64,000 bases of DNA from Oscillospiraceae bacterium (GTDB lineage: Bacteria; Bacillota; Clostridia; Oscillospirales; Acutalibacteraceae), in assembly GCA_015065785.1 (NCBI GenBank), contig SVPR01000001.1:124001-188000 (forward strand). The letters run 5' to 3'. Below, one piece after another: positions 35,901-43,196 of this stretch. The notes under the pieces are model-generated. The model searched no databases. It saw only the letters and a program-made list of their open reading frames with translations, and was not told where the DNA came from. The translations under genes and the position numbers were made by a program. How positions within the stretch are numbered: the first letter of the stretch is position 1; each line of letters starts with the position of its first letter.

Positions 35901-36983
35901 TCAGTCCATATAGCCTTCTGCACAAAGAAGCTCTGCAAGAAGAACTGCACCACCGGCAGCACCTCTTAATGTGTTGTGTGCAAGGCAAACGAACTTATAA
36001 TCATATTGTGTATCTTCTCTGAGACGGCCAATTGAAACTGCCATACCGTTTTCAAGATTTCTGTGAAGCTTTGTCTGTGGGCAATTATCCTCTTCAAAAT
36101 AGTGGAGGAATTGCTTCGGAGCGCTTGGTAAGTCTAATTCCTGTGCTCTGCCTTTAAATTCTGCCCAGGCTTTAATCATAGCTTCTTTAGTAGGCTTCTT
36201 GTCAAAGCGAACAAAAACTGCACCCATGTGACCATCTGAAACAGGAACTCTTATACATTGAGCAGTAAAGTTTGGAGATGTTGCAGGAACAATTTTGCCG
36301 TCCTCAATTTTACCCCAGAGCTTGAGTGGCTCTTTTTCGCTCTTTTCTTCTTCGCCACCGATGAATGGGATAACATTATCTACCATTTCAGGCCATCTTT
36401 CAAATGTTTTACCTGCACCTGAAATTGCCTGGTAAGTACAAACAAGAACATCTTTTACGCCATATTCCTCGTGAAGAGGGAAGAGAGCCGGCACATAAGA
36501 TTGAAGTGAGCAGTTAGATTTAACTGCAATGAAGCCACGCTTTGTGCCAAGGCGTTTTCTTTGTGATTCAATGATTTTAATGTGGTCTGCATTTAACTCA
36601 GGCACTACCATTGGAACATCTTCTGCCATTCTGAAAGCACTGTTATTTGAAACAACAGGACATTCAGCTTTAGCATATTTTTCTTCAAGAGCTTTTGTTT
36701 CTTCTTTGCTCATATTAACTGCGCAGAATACGAAGTCAACTGAAGAAGCAATTTTTTCAATATCTTTTTCTGCATCAAGAACAACCATATCGAGATATTT
36801 CTCAGGTGTTGCTTCAGGCATACACCAACGGTCACCGAGTGCTTCTTTATAGGAAACCCCTGCTGAACGGGAGCTTGCAGCAAGAACTGTAACATCAAAC
36901 CAAGGATGCTCACTGAGAAGAAGAGCAAAACGTTGACCAACCATTCCGGTTGCACCGATAATACCAACTTTGTACTTTTTCAT
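35901..36983 (-). CDS. asd: Aspartate-semialdehyde dehydrogenase
   Basis: NADP-dependent reduction of aspartyl phosphate to aspartate semialdehyde, the branch-point for lysine, threonine and methionine. 360 residues. The nucleotide-binding GATGMVGQRF is at residues 10-19, and the catalytic Cys is in KSNCSLQSYVPAL near residue 157. This active-site context and length place it with the archaeal/fungal-type enzymes rather than the E. coli type. ATG follows GGAGGTG. It heads the asd-dapA-dapB operon. No lysine riboswitch is present in the 141-base gap to queA. Confidence 0.94.
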   Translation of the reverse strand: MKKYKVGIIGATGMVGQRFALLLSEHPWFDVTVLAASSRSAGVSYKEALGDRWCMPEATPEKYLDMVVLDAEKDIEKIASSVDFVFCAVNMSKEETKALEEKYAKAECPVVSNNSAFRMAEDVPMVVPELNADHIKIIESQRKRLGTKRGFIAVKSNCSLQSYVPALFPLHEEYGVKDVLVCTYQAISGAGKTFERWPEMVDNVIPFIGGEEEKSEKEPLKLWGKIEDGKIVPATSPNFTAQCIRVPVSDGHMGAVFVRFDKKPTKEAMIKAWAEFKGRAQELDLPSAPKQFLHYFEEDNCPQTKLHRNLENGMAVSIGRLREDTQYDYKFVCLAHNTLRGAAGGAVLLAELLCAEGYMD

Positions 36984-37064
36984 AAGTACACCTCCGGATT
37001 TCTAAAAAATACTTGTAAATACGAAATAAATAGATTATAATATACCTCGCTTACATACCGACAT

Positions 37065-37094
37065 ATAATAACATAAAATGCGTTTGTGAGTCAA
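37065..37094 (-). promoter_or_regulatory. Promoter of the asd-dapA-dapB operon
   Basis: Minus strand: TTGACT (37094-37089), 18-base spacer, TATTAT (37070-37065). Confidence 0.6.
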
Positions 37095-37124
37095 TAATTT
37101 TTTACTATTTAGAAGGTACTTTTA

Positions 37125-38156
37125 ATGAATAAATCTGATTTTTTCTATGATTTGCCTGAAGAACTCATTGCACAATATCCTGTAGAGCCTCGTGATTTTT
37201 CAAGAATGATGGTTCTCTCTAAAGAAAATAACAGCATATCTCATAAGCGTTTTTTTGATATTGTTAATTATTTAAATGCTGGTGATACGCTTATTTTGAA
37301 TAATACGCGTGTTCTTCCTGCAAGAATTTACGGAGTAAAAGACGAAACAGGTGCTGTTGTTGAATTCCTTTTGCTAAATCAGATTGAAAATGATGTGTGG
37401 GAAGCCCTTGCAGGACCAGGAAAAAGAGCAAAGGTAGGCACAACCTTTTCATTTGGTGAGGGAATTTTAAAATGTGAAGTAACCGAAGTTTTAGAAAATG
37501 GTAACAGAATTATAAAATTCAGTTACGATAAGAGTGACAATTTCTTCAATATTCTTGATAAAGTTGGTCAGATGCCATTACCACACTATATAACCGAAGA
37601 ATTACAAGATAAAGAGCGTTATCAGACTGTGTATTCAAAAGAATTAGGCTCTGCTGCGGCACCTACCGCGGGGCTTCATTTCACAAATGAATTATTAGAA
37701 GAATTGAAAGAAAAAGGTGTTAATATCGGTTATGTAACACTCCATGTGGGTTTAGGCACTTTCCGCCCGGTAAAAGCAGAAAAAATCGAAGACCATAAAA
37801 TGCACACAGAGCATTACCACTTGCCAAAAGAAACAGCAGAACTCATTTTAAGTACTAAAAAAGCAGGGGGCAGGGTAATTGCTGTTGGTACTACAAGCTG
37901 TCGTACCCTCGAATCTGTTGCAACATTTTGTGGCGAAATAAAAGAAGATGACCGAAACACAGATATTTTTATTTACCCGGGCTACAAATTCAAGTGCATT
38001 GATGGTTTAATTACAAATTTCCATTTACCTGAAAGCACTTTGATTATGTTAGTTTCTGCCTTCTATGGCTACGATAAGACATTAAAAGCGTATAAAACTG
38101 CAGTCGATGAAAAATACAGATTTTTCTCGTTTGGTGACTGTATGATTATTTTATAA
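37125..38156 (+). CDS. queA: S-adenosylmethionine:tRNA ribosyltransferase-isomerase
   Basis: Adds the epoxycyclopentanediol moiety to preQ1-modified tRNA in queuosine synthesis. 343 residues, usual length. It opens with [25 protein letters not shown], characteristic of QueA, with later motifs [38 protein letters not shown] and [12 protein letters not shown]. It lies 19 bases before tgt, the usual operon partner. ATG 37125 follows AGAAGG. Confidence 0.96.
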   Translation: MNKSDFFYDLPEELIAQYPVEPRDFSRMMVLSKENNSISHKRFFDIVNYLNAGDTLILNNTRVLPARIYGVKDETGAVVEFLLLNQIENDVWEALAGPGKRAKVGTTFSFGEGILKCEVTEVLENGNRIIKFSYDKSDNFFNILDKVGQMPLPHYITEELQDKERYQTVYSKELGSAAAPTAGLHFTNELLEELKEKGVNIGYVTLHVGLGTFRPVKAEKIEDHKMHTEHYHLPKETAELILSTKKAGGRVIAVGTTSCRTLESVATFCGEIKEDDRNTDIFIYPGYKFKCIDGLITNFHLPESTLIMLVSAFYGYDKTLKAYKTAVDEKYRFFSFGDCMIIL

Positions 38157-38175
38157 AATTAAAGGATTTTTAACT

Positions 38176-39306
38176 ATGTTCAAGGTTTTAAAAACAGAGG
38201 GAAAAGCTCGTTTAGGTGAATTTACAACCGTAAAAGGTGTTGTTAAAACCCCTGCATTCCAGAATGTTGCTACTTGTGGTGCAATTAAAGGTGGGCTTTC
38301 CGCTTACGATTTGAAAGATATAAATTGTCAGGTTCAGCTTTGCAATACTTATCATTTACATGTAAGACCGGGCGACGAGCTTATTAAAGAATTAGGTGGT
38401 CTTAATGAATTTACAGGCTGGGATGGACCTATTCTTACAGACAGCGGTGGATTTCAGGTTTTTTCACTCGCAAAGCTCAGAAAAATCAAAGAAGAGGGCG
38501 TTACATTTAATTCTCATGTTGATGGTCGCAAGATTTTTATGGGACCTGAAGAAAGTATGAGAATTCAGTCTAATTTAGCTTCAACTATTGCAATGGCTTT
38601 TGACGAATGTGTTGAAAACCCTGCAACCTATGAATATGCAAAGGCGTCAACAGAAAGAACTACCCGTTGGCTTATTCGTTGTAAGGAAGAAATGGAACGC
38701 TTGAATTCAAAATATGATACATTAAATAAGCATCAGATGTTATTCGGTATAAATCAAGGCTGTACCTTTGATGATTTACGAATAGAGCATATGCAGGAGA
38801 TTGCTAAATTAGACCTTGATGGTTATGCAATTGGTGGTCTTGCAGTAGGTGAGCCGAAAGAGGATATGTACAGAATTATTTCTGCTGTTGAACCTTTCGC
38901 GCCTAAGAACAAAATCCGTTATTTAATGGGCGTTGGTACACCCGGTAATATTTTAGAGGGTGTTTCTCGTGGTGTGGATTTATTTGACTGCGTAATGCCA
39001 AGCCGAAATGCGCGTCACGGTCATTTGTTTACCTGGAATGGTATAATGAACTTAAATAATGCCAAATATGCTAAAGATGATACACCAATAGATGCAACCT
39101 GTAGCTGTCCAACCTGTCAGAAGCATTCAAGAGCTTATATTCACCATCTTATTAAAGCTAAAGAAATGCTTGCAATGAGGCTTTGTGTTACTCATAATTT
39201 ATATTTCTATAATAATTTAATGACACGAATCCGTGAAGAATTAGAAAACGGAACTTTCACTGAATTCAAAGAGAAATATACCGATTTGCTTGATTCAAGA
39301 ATTTAA
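38176..39306 (+). CDS. tgt: tRNA-guanine transglycosylase
   Basis: Exchanges guanine 34 for preQ1 in queuosine tRNAs. 376 residues. It has the substrate-binding ILTDSGGFQVFSL motif near residue 88, the catalytic nucleophile Asp in LFDCVMPSRNARHG near residue 272, and a C-terminal zinc site CSCPTCQ...H. With queA it forms the tRNA-modification pair that in many bacteria precedes yajC and secD, as it does here for yajC. ATG 38176 follows AAAGGA. Confidence 0.97.
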   Translation: MFKVLKTEGKARLGEFTTVKGVVKTPAFQNVATCGAIKGGLSAYDLKDINCQVQLCNTYHLHVRPGDELIKELGGLNEFTGWDGPILTDSGGFQVFSLAKLRKIKEEGVTFNSHVDGRKIFMGPEESMRIQSNLASTIAMAFDECVENPATYEYAKASTERTTRWLIRCKEEMERLNSKYDTLNKHQMLFGINQGCTFDDLRIEHMQEIAKLDLDGYAIGGLAVGEPKEDMYRIISAVEPFAPKNKIRYLMGVGTPGNILEGVSRGVDLFDCVMPSRNARHGHLFTWNGIMNLNNAKYAKDDTPIDATCSCPTCQKHSRAYIHHLIKAKEMLAMRLCVTHNLYFYNNLMTRIREELENGTFTEFKEKYTDLLDSRI

Positions 39307-39331
39307 TTTTTTATTAAATTCAAAAAAAGAC

Positions 39332-39360
39332 TTGTATATTTTATTTTTTACAGTTATAAT
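39332..39360 (+). promoter_or_regulatory. Promoter of yajC
   Basis: TTGTAT (39332-39337), 17-base spacer, perfect TATAAT (39355-39360). Confidence 0.7.
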
Positions 39361-39393
39361 ACTGTGGTATGTTAAATTTTGGAGGATAAAACT

Positions 39394-39888
39394 ATGTTTA
39401 ATTTATTTACACTTGAAGCTGGTGCTGGTGCAGCCGGCGGTTTGGGTGGCAGTCCAATGTCATCAATGCTTTTAATTGTTGGTATGTTCGCTCTTATGTA
39501 CTTTATGGTGCTTCGTCCACAGAAGAAAAAACAAAAAGAAGAGCAAGAGATGCGTGATTCTATTCAAATCGGCGATGAAATTACTACTATCGGTGGTATT
39601 ATGGGTAGAATTGTTACTGTTAAAGATGACAGCATTGTTATCGAAACAGGCACAGACCGCACAAAGTTAAAAATGCAACGCTGGGCTATTCAGACTAATG
39701 AAACTGCAAATGCTCGTATGGCTGCCGAAAAGAAGGCTGCCGAAGAAGCTAAAAAAGCTCAAAGCGAAAAGAATGCTATTGACCAGGCGGTAAATGGTAA
39801 AAAGAAAAAGACAAAATCAGTTGAAAATAAAGGCTCGGTTGAAGAGCTTAAGGCTGAAGAAGAAGCTCAGAAGAGCGATGAAGAATAA
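39394..39888 (+). CDS. yajC: Preprotein translocase accessory subunit YajC
   Basis: Single-pass membrane protein that associates with SecDF. About 164 residues, longer than the typical 90-110. The N-terminal membrane segment (residues 19-42, ending MVLRPQKKKQKEEQEMR) and the YajC domain with GDEITTIGGIMGRIVTVKDD are followed by a 60-residue charged Ala/Lys/Glu-rich tail not found in short homologues. ATG 39394 follows GGAGG. secD and secF, which often follow, are absent. Confidence 0.92.
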   Translation: MFNLFTLEAGAGAAGGLGGSPMSSMLLIVGMFALMYFMVLRPQKKKQKEEQEMRDSIQIGDEITTIGGIMGRIVTVKDDSIVIETGTDRTKLKMQRWAIQTNETANARMAAEKKAAEEAKKAQSEKNAIDQAVNGKKKKTKSVENKGSVEELKAEEEAQKSDEE

Positions 39889-39905
39889 TCTTTCATAAAG
39901 AAAAC

Positions 39906-39949
39906 AACCTCTGCATATCTTTTATTAAAGAAATGCGGAGGTTATTTTT
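39906..39949 (+). terminator. Terminator whose 3' arm carries the next gene's ribosome site
   Basis: Eleven-bp stem AACCTCTGCAT / ATGCGGAGGTT (one G-U pair) and ATTTTTA. The 3' arm contains GGAGG, eight bases before the ATG at 39950, so folding would both stop yajC transcripts and hide the next ribosome site. Confidence 0.7.
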
Positions 39950-40363
39950 ATGTCTGAATTTTTTAATAAAAAATCAAAATATGATTCTAAGAAATTTAAG
40001 CTTATACTAAAGTATTTACCTTGCTTTTTAAAGGGCTTTTTAATTACTGCTTTGGGCATACTTGTCCTTTCTTTTGCATATTATAAATTATCGACACATT
40101 CTGTAATTATTTACTATTTAACCTATCTTTTTATTGCTTTAGGTGGGTTTGTAGCAGGAAATTCGACCTATCATAAGTTAGGTGGCAGGGGAATAGTCGT
40201 TGGAGCAATAGGTGCTTTGCCTGTTGCTGTAGTAATTTATGCTATTTTAGCAATTTTCTGTTTAAAAGAAATTACAGCTTTTAGCTTAATAATTCTGCCT
40301 ATTTGTATTCTGTGTGGTTGCTTGGGTGGAATAATTGGCTCAAATTCAAAGAAAAGATATTAA
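39950..40363 (+). CDS. TIGR04086-family membrane protein (YrzE-like)
   Basis: 137-residue protein with a basic, soluble N-terminus and four membrane segments (near residues 29-47, 52-72, 79-103 and 106-128). The Gly-rich pattern GGFVAGNSTYHKLGGRGIVVGA is characteristic of TIGR04086/YrzE proteins, which in Firmicutes are regularly encoded after yajC. No molecular function is known. The ribosome site is inside the preceding terminator stem. It lies 15 bases before spoIIM and is probably co-transcribed with it. Confidence 0.88.
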   Translation: MSEFFNKKSKYDSKKFKLILKYLPCFLKGFLITALGILVLSFAYYKLSTHSVIIYYLTYLFIALGGFVAGNSTYHKLGGRGIVVGAIGALPVAVVIYAILAIFCLKEITAFSLIILPICILCGCLGGIIGSNSKKRY

Positions 40364-40378
40364 AAGTGAGGATAAACT

Positions 40379-41008
40379 ATGTTAAAAAAGAGTGTTGTAT
40401 TAAAAAGAAAAAAGATGAATATACCTCGTGTAAATTATAAGAATATTCTGTTTTTTTCATTGTTTTTGTGTGGTCTTATTTTAGGGGCATTAACAATGAA
40501 AGGGGAAGATTCACAATTAAAAGCAGTGTTAAAAGATTTTTTTATTGAATACATAAGCAATAAATCAACTAACACAATTTTAGGATGTTTTTTAGATAGT
40601 GCAATTTTAACCTTATTCATACCAATTTTGACTTTTATTTTCGGTCTTTGCGCAGTTGGTGTGCCAATAATTATTGCCATGCCTACATTAATCGGAATTG
40701 CGGTAGGTATGGCAACAGGTTTTTTGTATTCGGAATTTACTTTTCAAGGGTTAGGGTATGCAGCGCTGATTATTATGCCGAGCGCCGCAATAGTAATTGC
40801 AACGCTATTAAAATGCTGTAACGAAGCAATAAGTATGTCACTCGAAATAATATTTTCAATCAGTGGGGGAAGTTACCCAAAAACTAAAAATAATGAACTA
40901 AAAGAGTATTGCTTGCGATTTTTAGTTTTTGCAGTACCACTCATTTTAGCAGCACTTTTAAATTCATTTTGCTTCAAGCTTTTTGGTGGTTTATTCACAT
41001 TCGTCTGA
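40379..41008 (+). CDS. spoIIM: Stage II sporulation protein M
   Basis: 209-residue membrane protein with about five segments. SpoIIM is part of the DMP complex (with SpoIID and SpoIIP) that remodels the septum and drives engulfment. Support: length, topology, the GxILGAL segment near the N-terminus, the LTFIFGLCAVGVPIII block, and the neighbouring Xer recombinase, since spoIIM and xerD are also neighbours in Bacillus. ATG follows GAGGAT. Its last 18 bases overlap the end of the convergent recombinase gene. Confidence 0.82.
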   Translation: MLKKSVVLKRKKMNIPRVNYKNILFFSLFLCGLILGALTMKGEDSQLKAVLKDFFIEYISNKSTNTILGCFLDSAILTLFIPILTFIFGLCAVGVPIIIAMPTLIGIAVGMATGFLYSEFTFQGLGYAALIIMPSAAIVIATLLKCCNEAISMSLEIIFSISGGSYPKTKNNELKEYCLRFLVFAVPLILAALLNSFCFKLFGGLFTFV

Positions 41009-42016
41009 TTCATCAGAGTTAATACTTTCAATTATTGTCTGGCGAGGTGCCTTAACACTGCTTAAAGGATTCGCTTGTGCAGCGCTCTTTAACTGTTCAT
41101 CAACAATATGCGTATAAATTTGTGTCGTATTGAGATTTTCGTGACCTAAAATTTCTTTTATAGATAACACATCAACATTACCGTGCTGATACATTAAAGT
41201 AGCGGCTGTATGTCTTAATTTATGAGTTGATAAAGCTCTGTCGGCCAGTCCTGCTTTTTCTAAAGTAGATTTAACTACAAATTGAACTGTTTTAGGGCTG
41301 ATTCTGCCTTTTTGACGGCTGATGAATAGTGCGTCCTTATCCCTAACGCCATCAACAGGGCGGACAGGCAAATAGGCATTTATAGCGTCAACACAAGCAT
41401 CATTCAAGTAGATTGTTCGTTCTTTATTACCTTTACCTGTAACAGTTAAAGTATTATTAGAGCGAATATCTGATAAATTGAGTGAAACAAGCTCTGAAAG
41501 ACGGAGTCCGCAATTCAAAAACAAAGTTATAATGCAATAATCGCGTTCCTTAAATTTTCCGTCTATTGAATTTAAAAGCTTCAGGCTTTCTTCTAAAGTT
41601 AAGTATTTCGGCAAAGCTTTTTTTATTCTCGGAGATTCAAGCTCTTGCAGGGGATTCTTTTCAAGAATTTTCTTTTGAACTGATAAATATTTATAGAAGG
41701 CTCTCAAAGTAGAAACCTTACGGGAACGAGTACGCTCATTATTATTTCTGTTAATTTTGCAATAGGTTAAATACATATAAGCATCGTTAAGCGAAACTGA
41801 CACAATTAAATCAAGTGACATATCAGAAATAACAATTTCATCAAAAGGAACTTCTTTAGCTACAAGTCCGCGAATTATTTTAAGATATTTAAAAAAGGTA
41901 GATAAATCGTTAGCATATTCATTAACTGTCAATTCAGAACTATTCTTGATTACACTGTAATAGTTTAAGAATTCAACAGCAATAGCTGGTAAATTGTCAA
42001 AATTCTCTCGTTTCAT
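40991..42016 (-). CDS. Xer-type tyrosine recombinase (XerS/XerD-like)
   Basis: 341-residue tyrosine recombinase. The N-terminal core-binding domain (1-125) has an insertion (VPFDEIVISDMSLDLIVSV) resembling the FDEI...ISL segment of streptococcal XerS rather than XerC/XerD. The catalytic domain has Arg in NCGLRLSEL near residue 171, the HKLRHTAATLMYQHG box, LGHENLNTTQIYTH and the nucleophile Tyr near residue 302. It is likely to resolve chromosome dimers at dif. A perfect palindrome with an 11-6-11 core lies 41 bases upstream of the start. The downstream end overlaps spoIIM by 18 bases. The insertion suggests a single-recombinase system; the exact subfamily needs a phylogeny. Confidence 0.85.
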   Translation of the reverse strand: MKRENFDNLPAIAVEFLNYYSVIKNSSELTVNEYANDLSTFFKYLKIIRGLVAKEVPFDEIVISDMSLDLIVSVSLNDAYMYLTYCKINRNNNERTRSRKVSTLRAFYKYLSVQKKILEKNPLQELESPRIKKALPKYLTLEESLKLLNSIDGKFKERDYCIITLFLNCGLRLSELVSLNLSDIRSNNTLTVTGKGNKERTIYLNDACVDAINAYLPVRPVDGVRDKDALFISRQKGRISPKTVQFVVKSTLEKAGLADRALSTHKLRHTAATLMYQHGNVDVLSIKEILGHENLNTTQIYTHIVDEQLKSAAQANPLSSVKAPRQTIIESINSDESDECE

Positions 42017-42057
42017 AATAAAAGGGCACCCAAATCCTTTGCTTTAATTTTATATAT

Positions 42058-42091
42058 CGACTTATACAAAAGAAATGTTTTGTATAAGTCG
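42058..42091. other. Candidate dif/Xer recombination site (perfect palindrome)
   Basis: Arms CGACTTATACAAAA and TTTTGTATAAGTCG (14 of 14) around the six-base centre GAAATG. The inner 11-6-11 unit has the geometry of a Xer core site, and both arms read TTTTGTATAAG from the centre, which matches the XerD-arm consensus TTATGTAAACT at seven of eleven positions. No T-run follows on either strand, so it is not a simple terminator. It lies upstream of the recombinase gene and at the change of main coding strand. It could also be an operator for that gene. Confidence 0.6.
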
Positions 42092-42104
42092 GGTAAGGGG
42101 TAAA

Positions 42105-42201
42105 TAAGAAAAAAGCGTTTTTTGATAATATTGAATTATATATTGATTACTGTATTTCAAGTAATTAGTAGAAACAATGTTAATTACTGCCGAAACGCTT
42201 T
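42105..42201 (-). ncRNA. Structured element with alternative hairpins and a T-run
   Basis: On the minus strand, AAAGCGTTT (from 42201) pairs with AAACGCTTT (to 42112), followed by TTTCTTA. Inside are two mutually exclusive hairpins sharing plus-strand 42160-42165: an 8-bp stem (42160-42167 with 42181-42188) and a 6-bp stem (42146-42151 with 42160-42165). It may be just a terminator for the 39-residue gene or a small regulatory RNA or attenuator before the recombinase gene. No known RNA family was recognised. Confidence 0.45.
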
Positions 42202-42209
42202 ATTTGATA

Positions 42210-42329
42210 TTAATCTTTATCTTTGTACTTTTTCATACAAATAAGTATTGCAACTGATACTACAACCATTGTAGCTGTGTAACCAAGCTTTGCTGCAGCG
42301 TTTTTCTCAGGATTCTTTGAATTCTTCAA
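42210..42329 (-). CDS. 39-residue single-pass membrane peptide
   Basis: Small reading frame with a TTG start at 42329, nine bases after AAAGG. The product has a basic N-terminus (MKNSKNPEKNAAAKLG), one hydrophobic segment at about residues 17-32, and a charged end KKYKDKD, the classic layout of a small membrane protein. It is not recognised. It lies between a 16-bp hairpin upstream and the structured element downstream, in the 415-base gap between the recombinase and the GME-fold gene. Conservation in relatives would be needed to prove it. Confidence 0.55.
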   Translation of the reverse strand: MKNSKNPEKNAAAKLGYTATMVVVSVAILICMKKYKDKD

Positions 42330-42346
42330 AATTAACAACCTTTCTC

Positions 42347-42411
42347 ATCGAATAGAAATTTTTGGCATTAGGTCTTGTTCATTCAGAAAATTTCTATTCG
42401 ATTGCTTTTTT
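42347..42411 (+). repeat. 16-bp perfect inverted repeat (hairpin) after the GME-fold gene
   Basis: Arms ATCGAATAGAAATTTT (42347-42362) and AAAATTTCTATTCGAT (42387-42402) around a 24-base loop. CTTTTTTATA follows on the plus strand, so it could terminate plus-strand transcripts. On the minus strand it has no T-run and leads directly into the ribosome site of the 39-residue gene. Confidence 0.7.
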
Positions 42412-42431
42412 ATAGTTTTACAGTAAATTGC

Positions 42432-43196
42432 TTAAATTTGTTCAGTTATAGGAATAATTGAGCCGATATCAGTAAGCTTATAAGATTTATCATAAACAGG
42501 TTTAACATTATGTAAATCTAAAAATTCTTTTATGGCTAAATAGCTTGGATGCTCTTCTATATTACCATTAAAGAAGATTACATCCTTTGAAAGCTTACCC
42601 GAAGCACCACCCAAAAAGCCATAATGGCTATCTGACAGATAAATAAAATCCGGCTCGATTTTCAAAACATCTATTTGTGAATTTTTTAACAAACTTACTA
42701 TTCCATTATCTTCGGTAATAATTGCATTTTCATTAACAATACAAATTGAACATTTTGAGTAGCCCTGTTTTGTATTTATAAACTTTAAATTACTATTTTT
42801 GGCAATGCTTTTAACTATATCAGATGCAGAATCAAGCTTAGAAATAAAATAATCACCTAAAAAAGTCTGATTAAATAAAACATCATTCGGATATGGCGAA
42901 AATGGCTCAAATTCAGCTACTTCTACCCTACACCCTAGTTCTATCATCTTTTTAATCAAATCGCTCTGATTCGGCGAAATAACAGCCATTTTTTCATCAC
43001 AATAAGAAAATGATAAATCAGCGTGTGAGGCAATTTCTTCATCTAATTTATTGGATTTTTCAACAGATATTACTTCAATTCCCCAATTATTCAGCAAAGC
43101 AATTGCTTCTTTAGCATCCTTTGAAATTACACAATGTTTTACTTTGTTTTGTGGAAGATTCGGCTTTTTAATAAATTTATAATCTGAATTATGCAT
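42432..43196 (-). CDS. GME-fold protein (DUF6873-like), function unknown
   Basis: 254-residue cytoplasmic protein. It has a repeated beta-beta-alpha-beta look, with FEPFSPYPNDVLFNQTFLGDYFI near residue 95 and SDSHYGFLGGASGKLSKDVIFFNG near residue 195, and the C-terminal LTDIGSIIPITE. These features fit a family predicted to adopt the fold of guanidino-group-modifying enzymes (arginine deiminase-like). The full catalytic set of that superfamily is not obvious; His202 and Asp103 could take part. It overlaps the end of radA by eight bases and is therefore co-expressed with it. Any link with DNA repair is only positional. Confidence 0.6.
   Translation of the reverse strand: MHNSDYKFIKKPNLPQNKVKHCVISKDAKEAIALLNNWGIEVISVEKSNKLDEEIASHADLSFSYCDEKMAVISPNQSDLIKKMIELGCRVEVAEFEPFSPYPNDVLFNQTFLGDYFISKLDSASDIVKSIAKNSNLKFINTKQGYSKCSICIVNENAIITEDNGIVSLLKNSQIDVLKIEPDFIYLSDSHYGFLGGASGKLSKDVIFFNGNIEEHPSYLAIKEFLDLHNVKPVYDKSYKLTDIGSIIPITEQI

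Noticed and set aside
36984..37124. Lysine riboswitch before asd
   Set aside because: The gap is only 141 bases, holds a simple promoter, and shows none of the conserved L-box blocks.
42058..42411. Invertible DNA switch bounded by inverted repeats near the recombinase
   Set aside because: The two palindromes have unrelated arm sequences, so they are not inverted copies flanking a segment.
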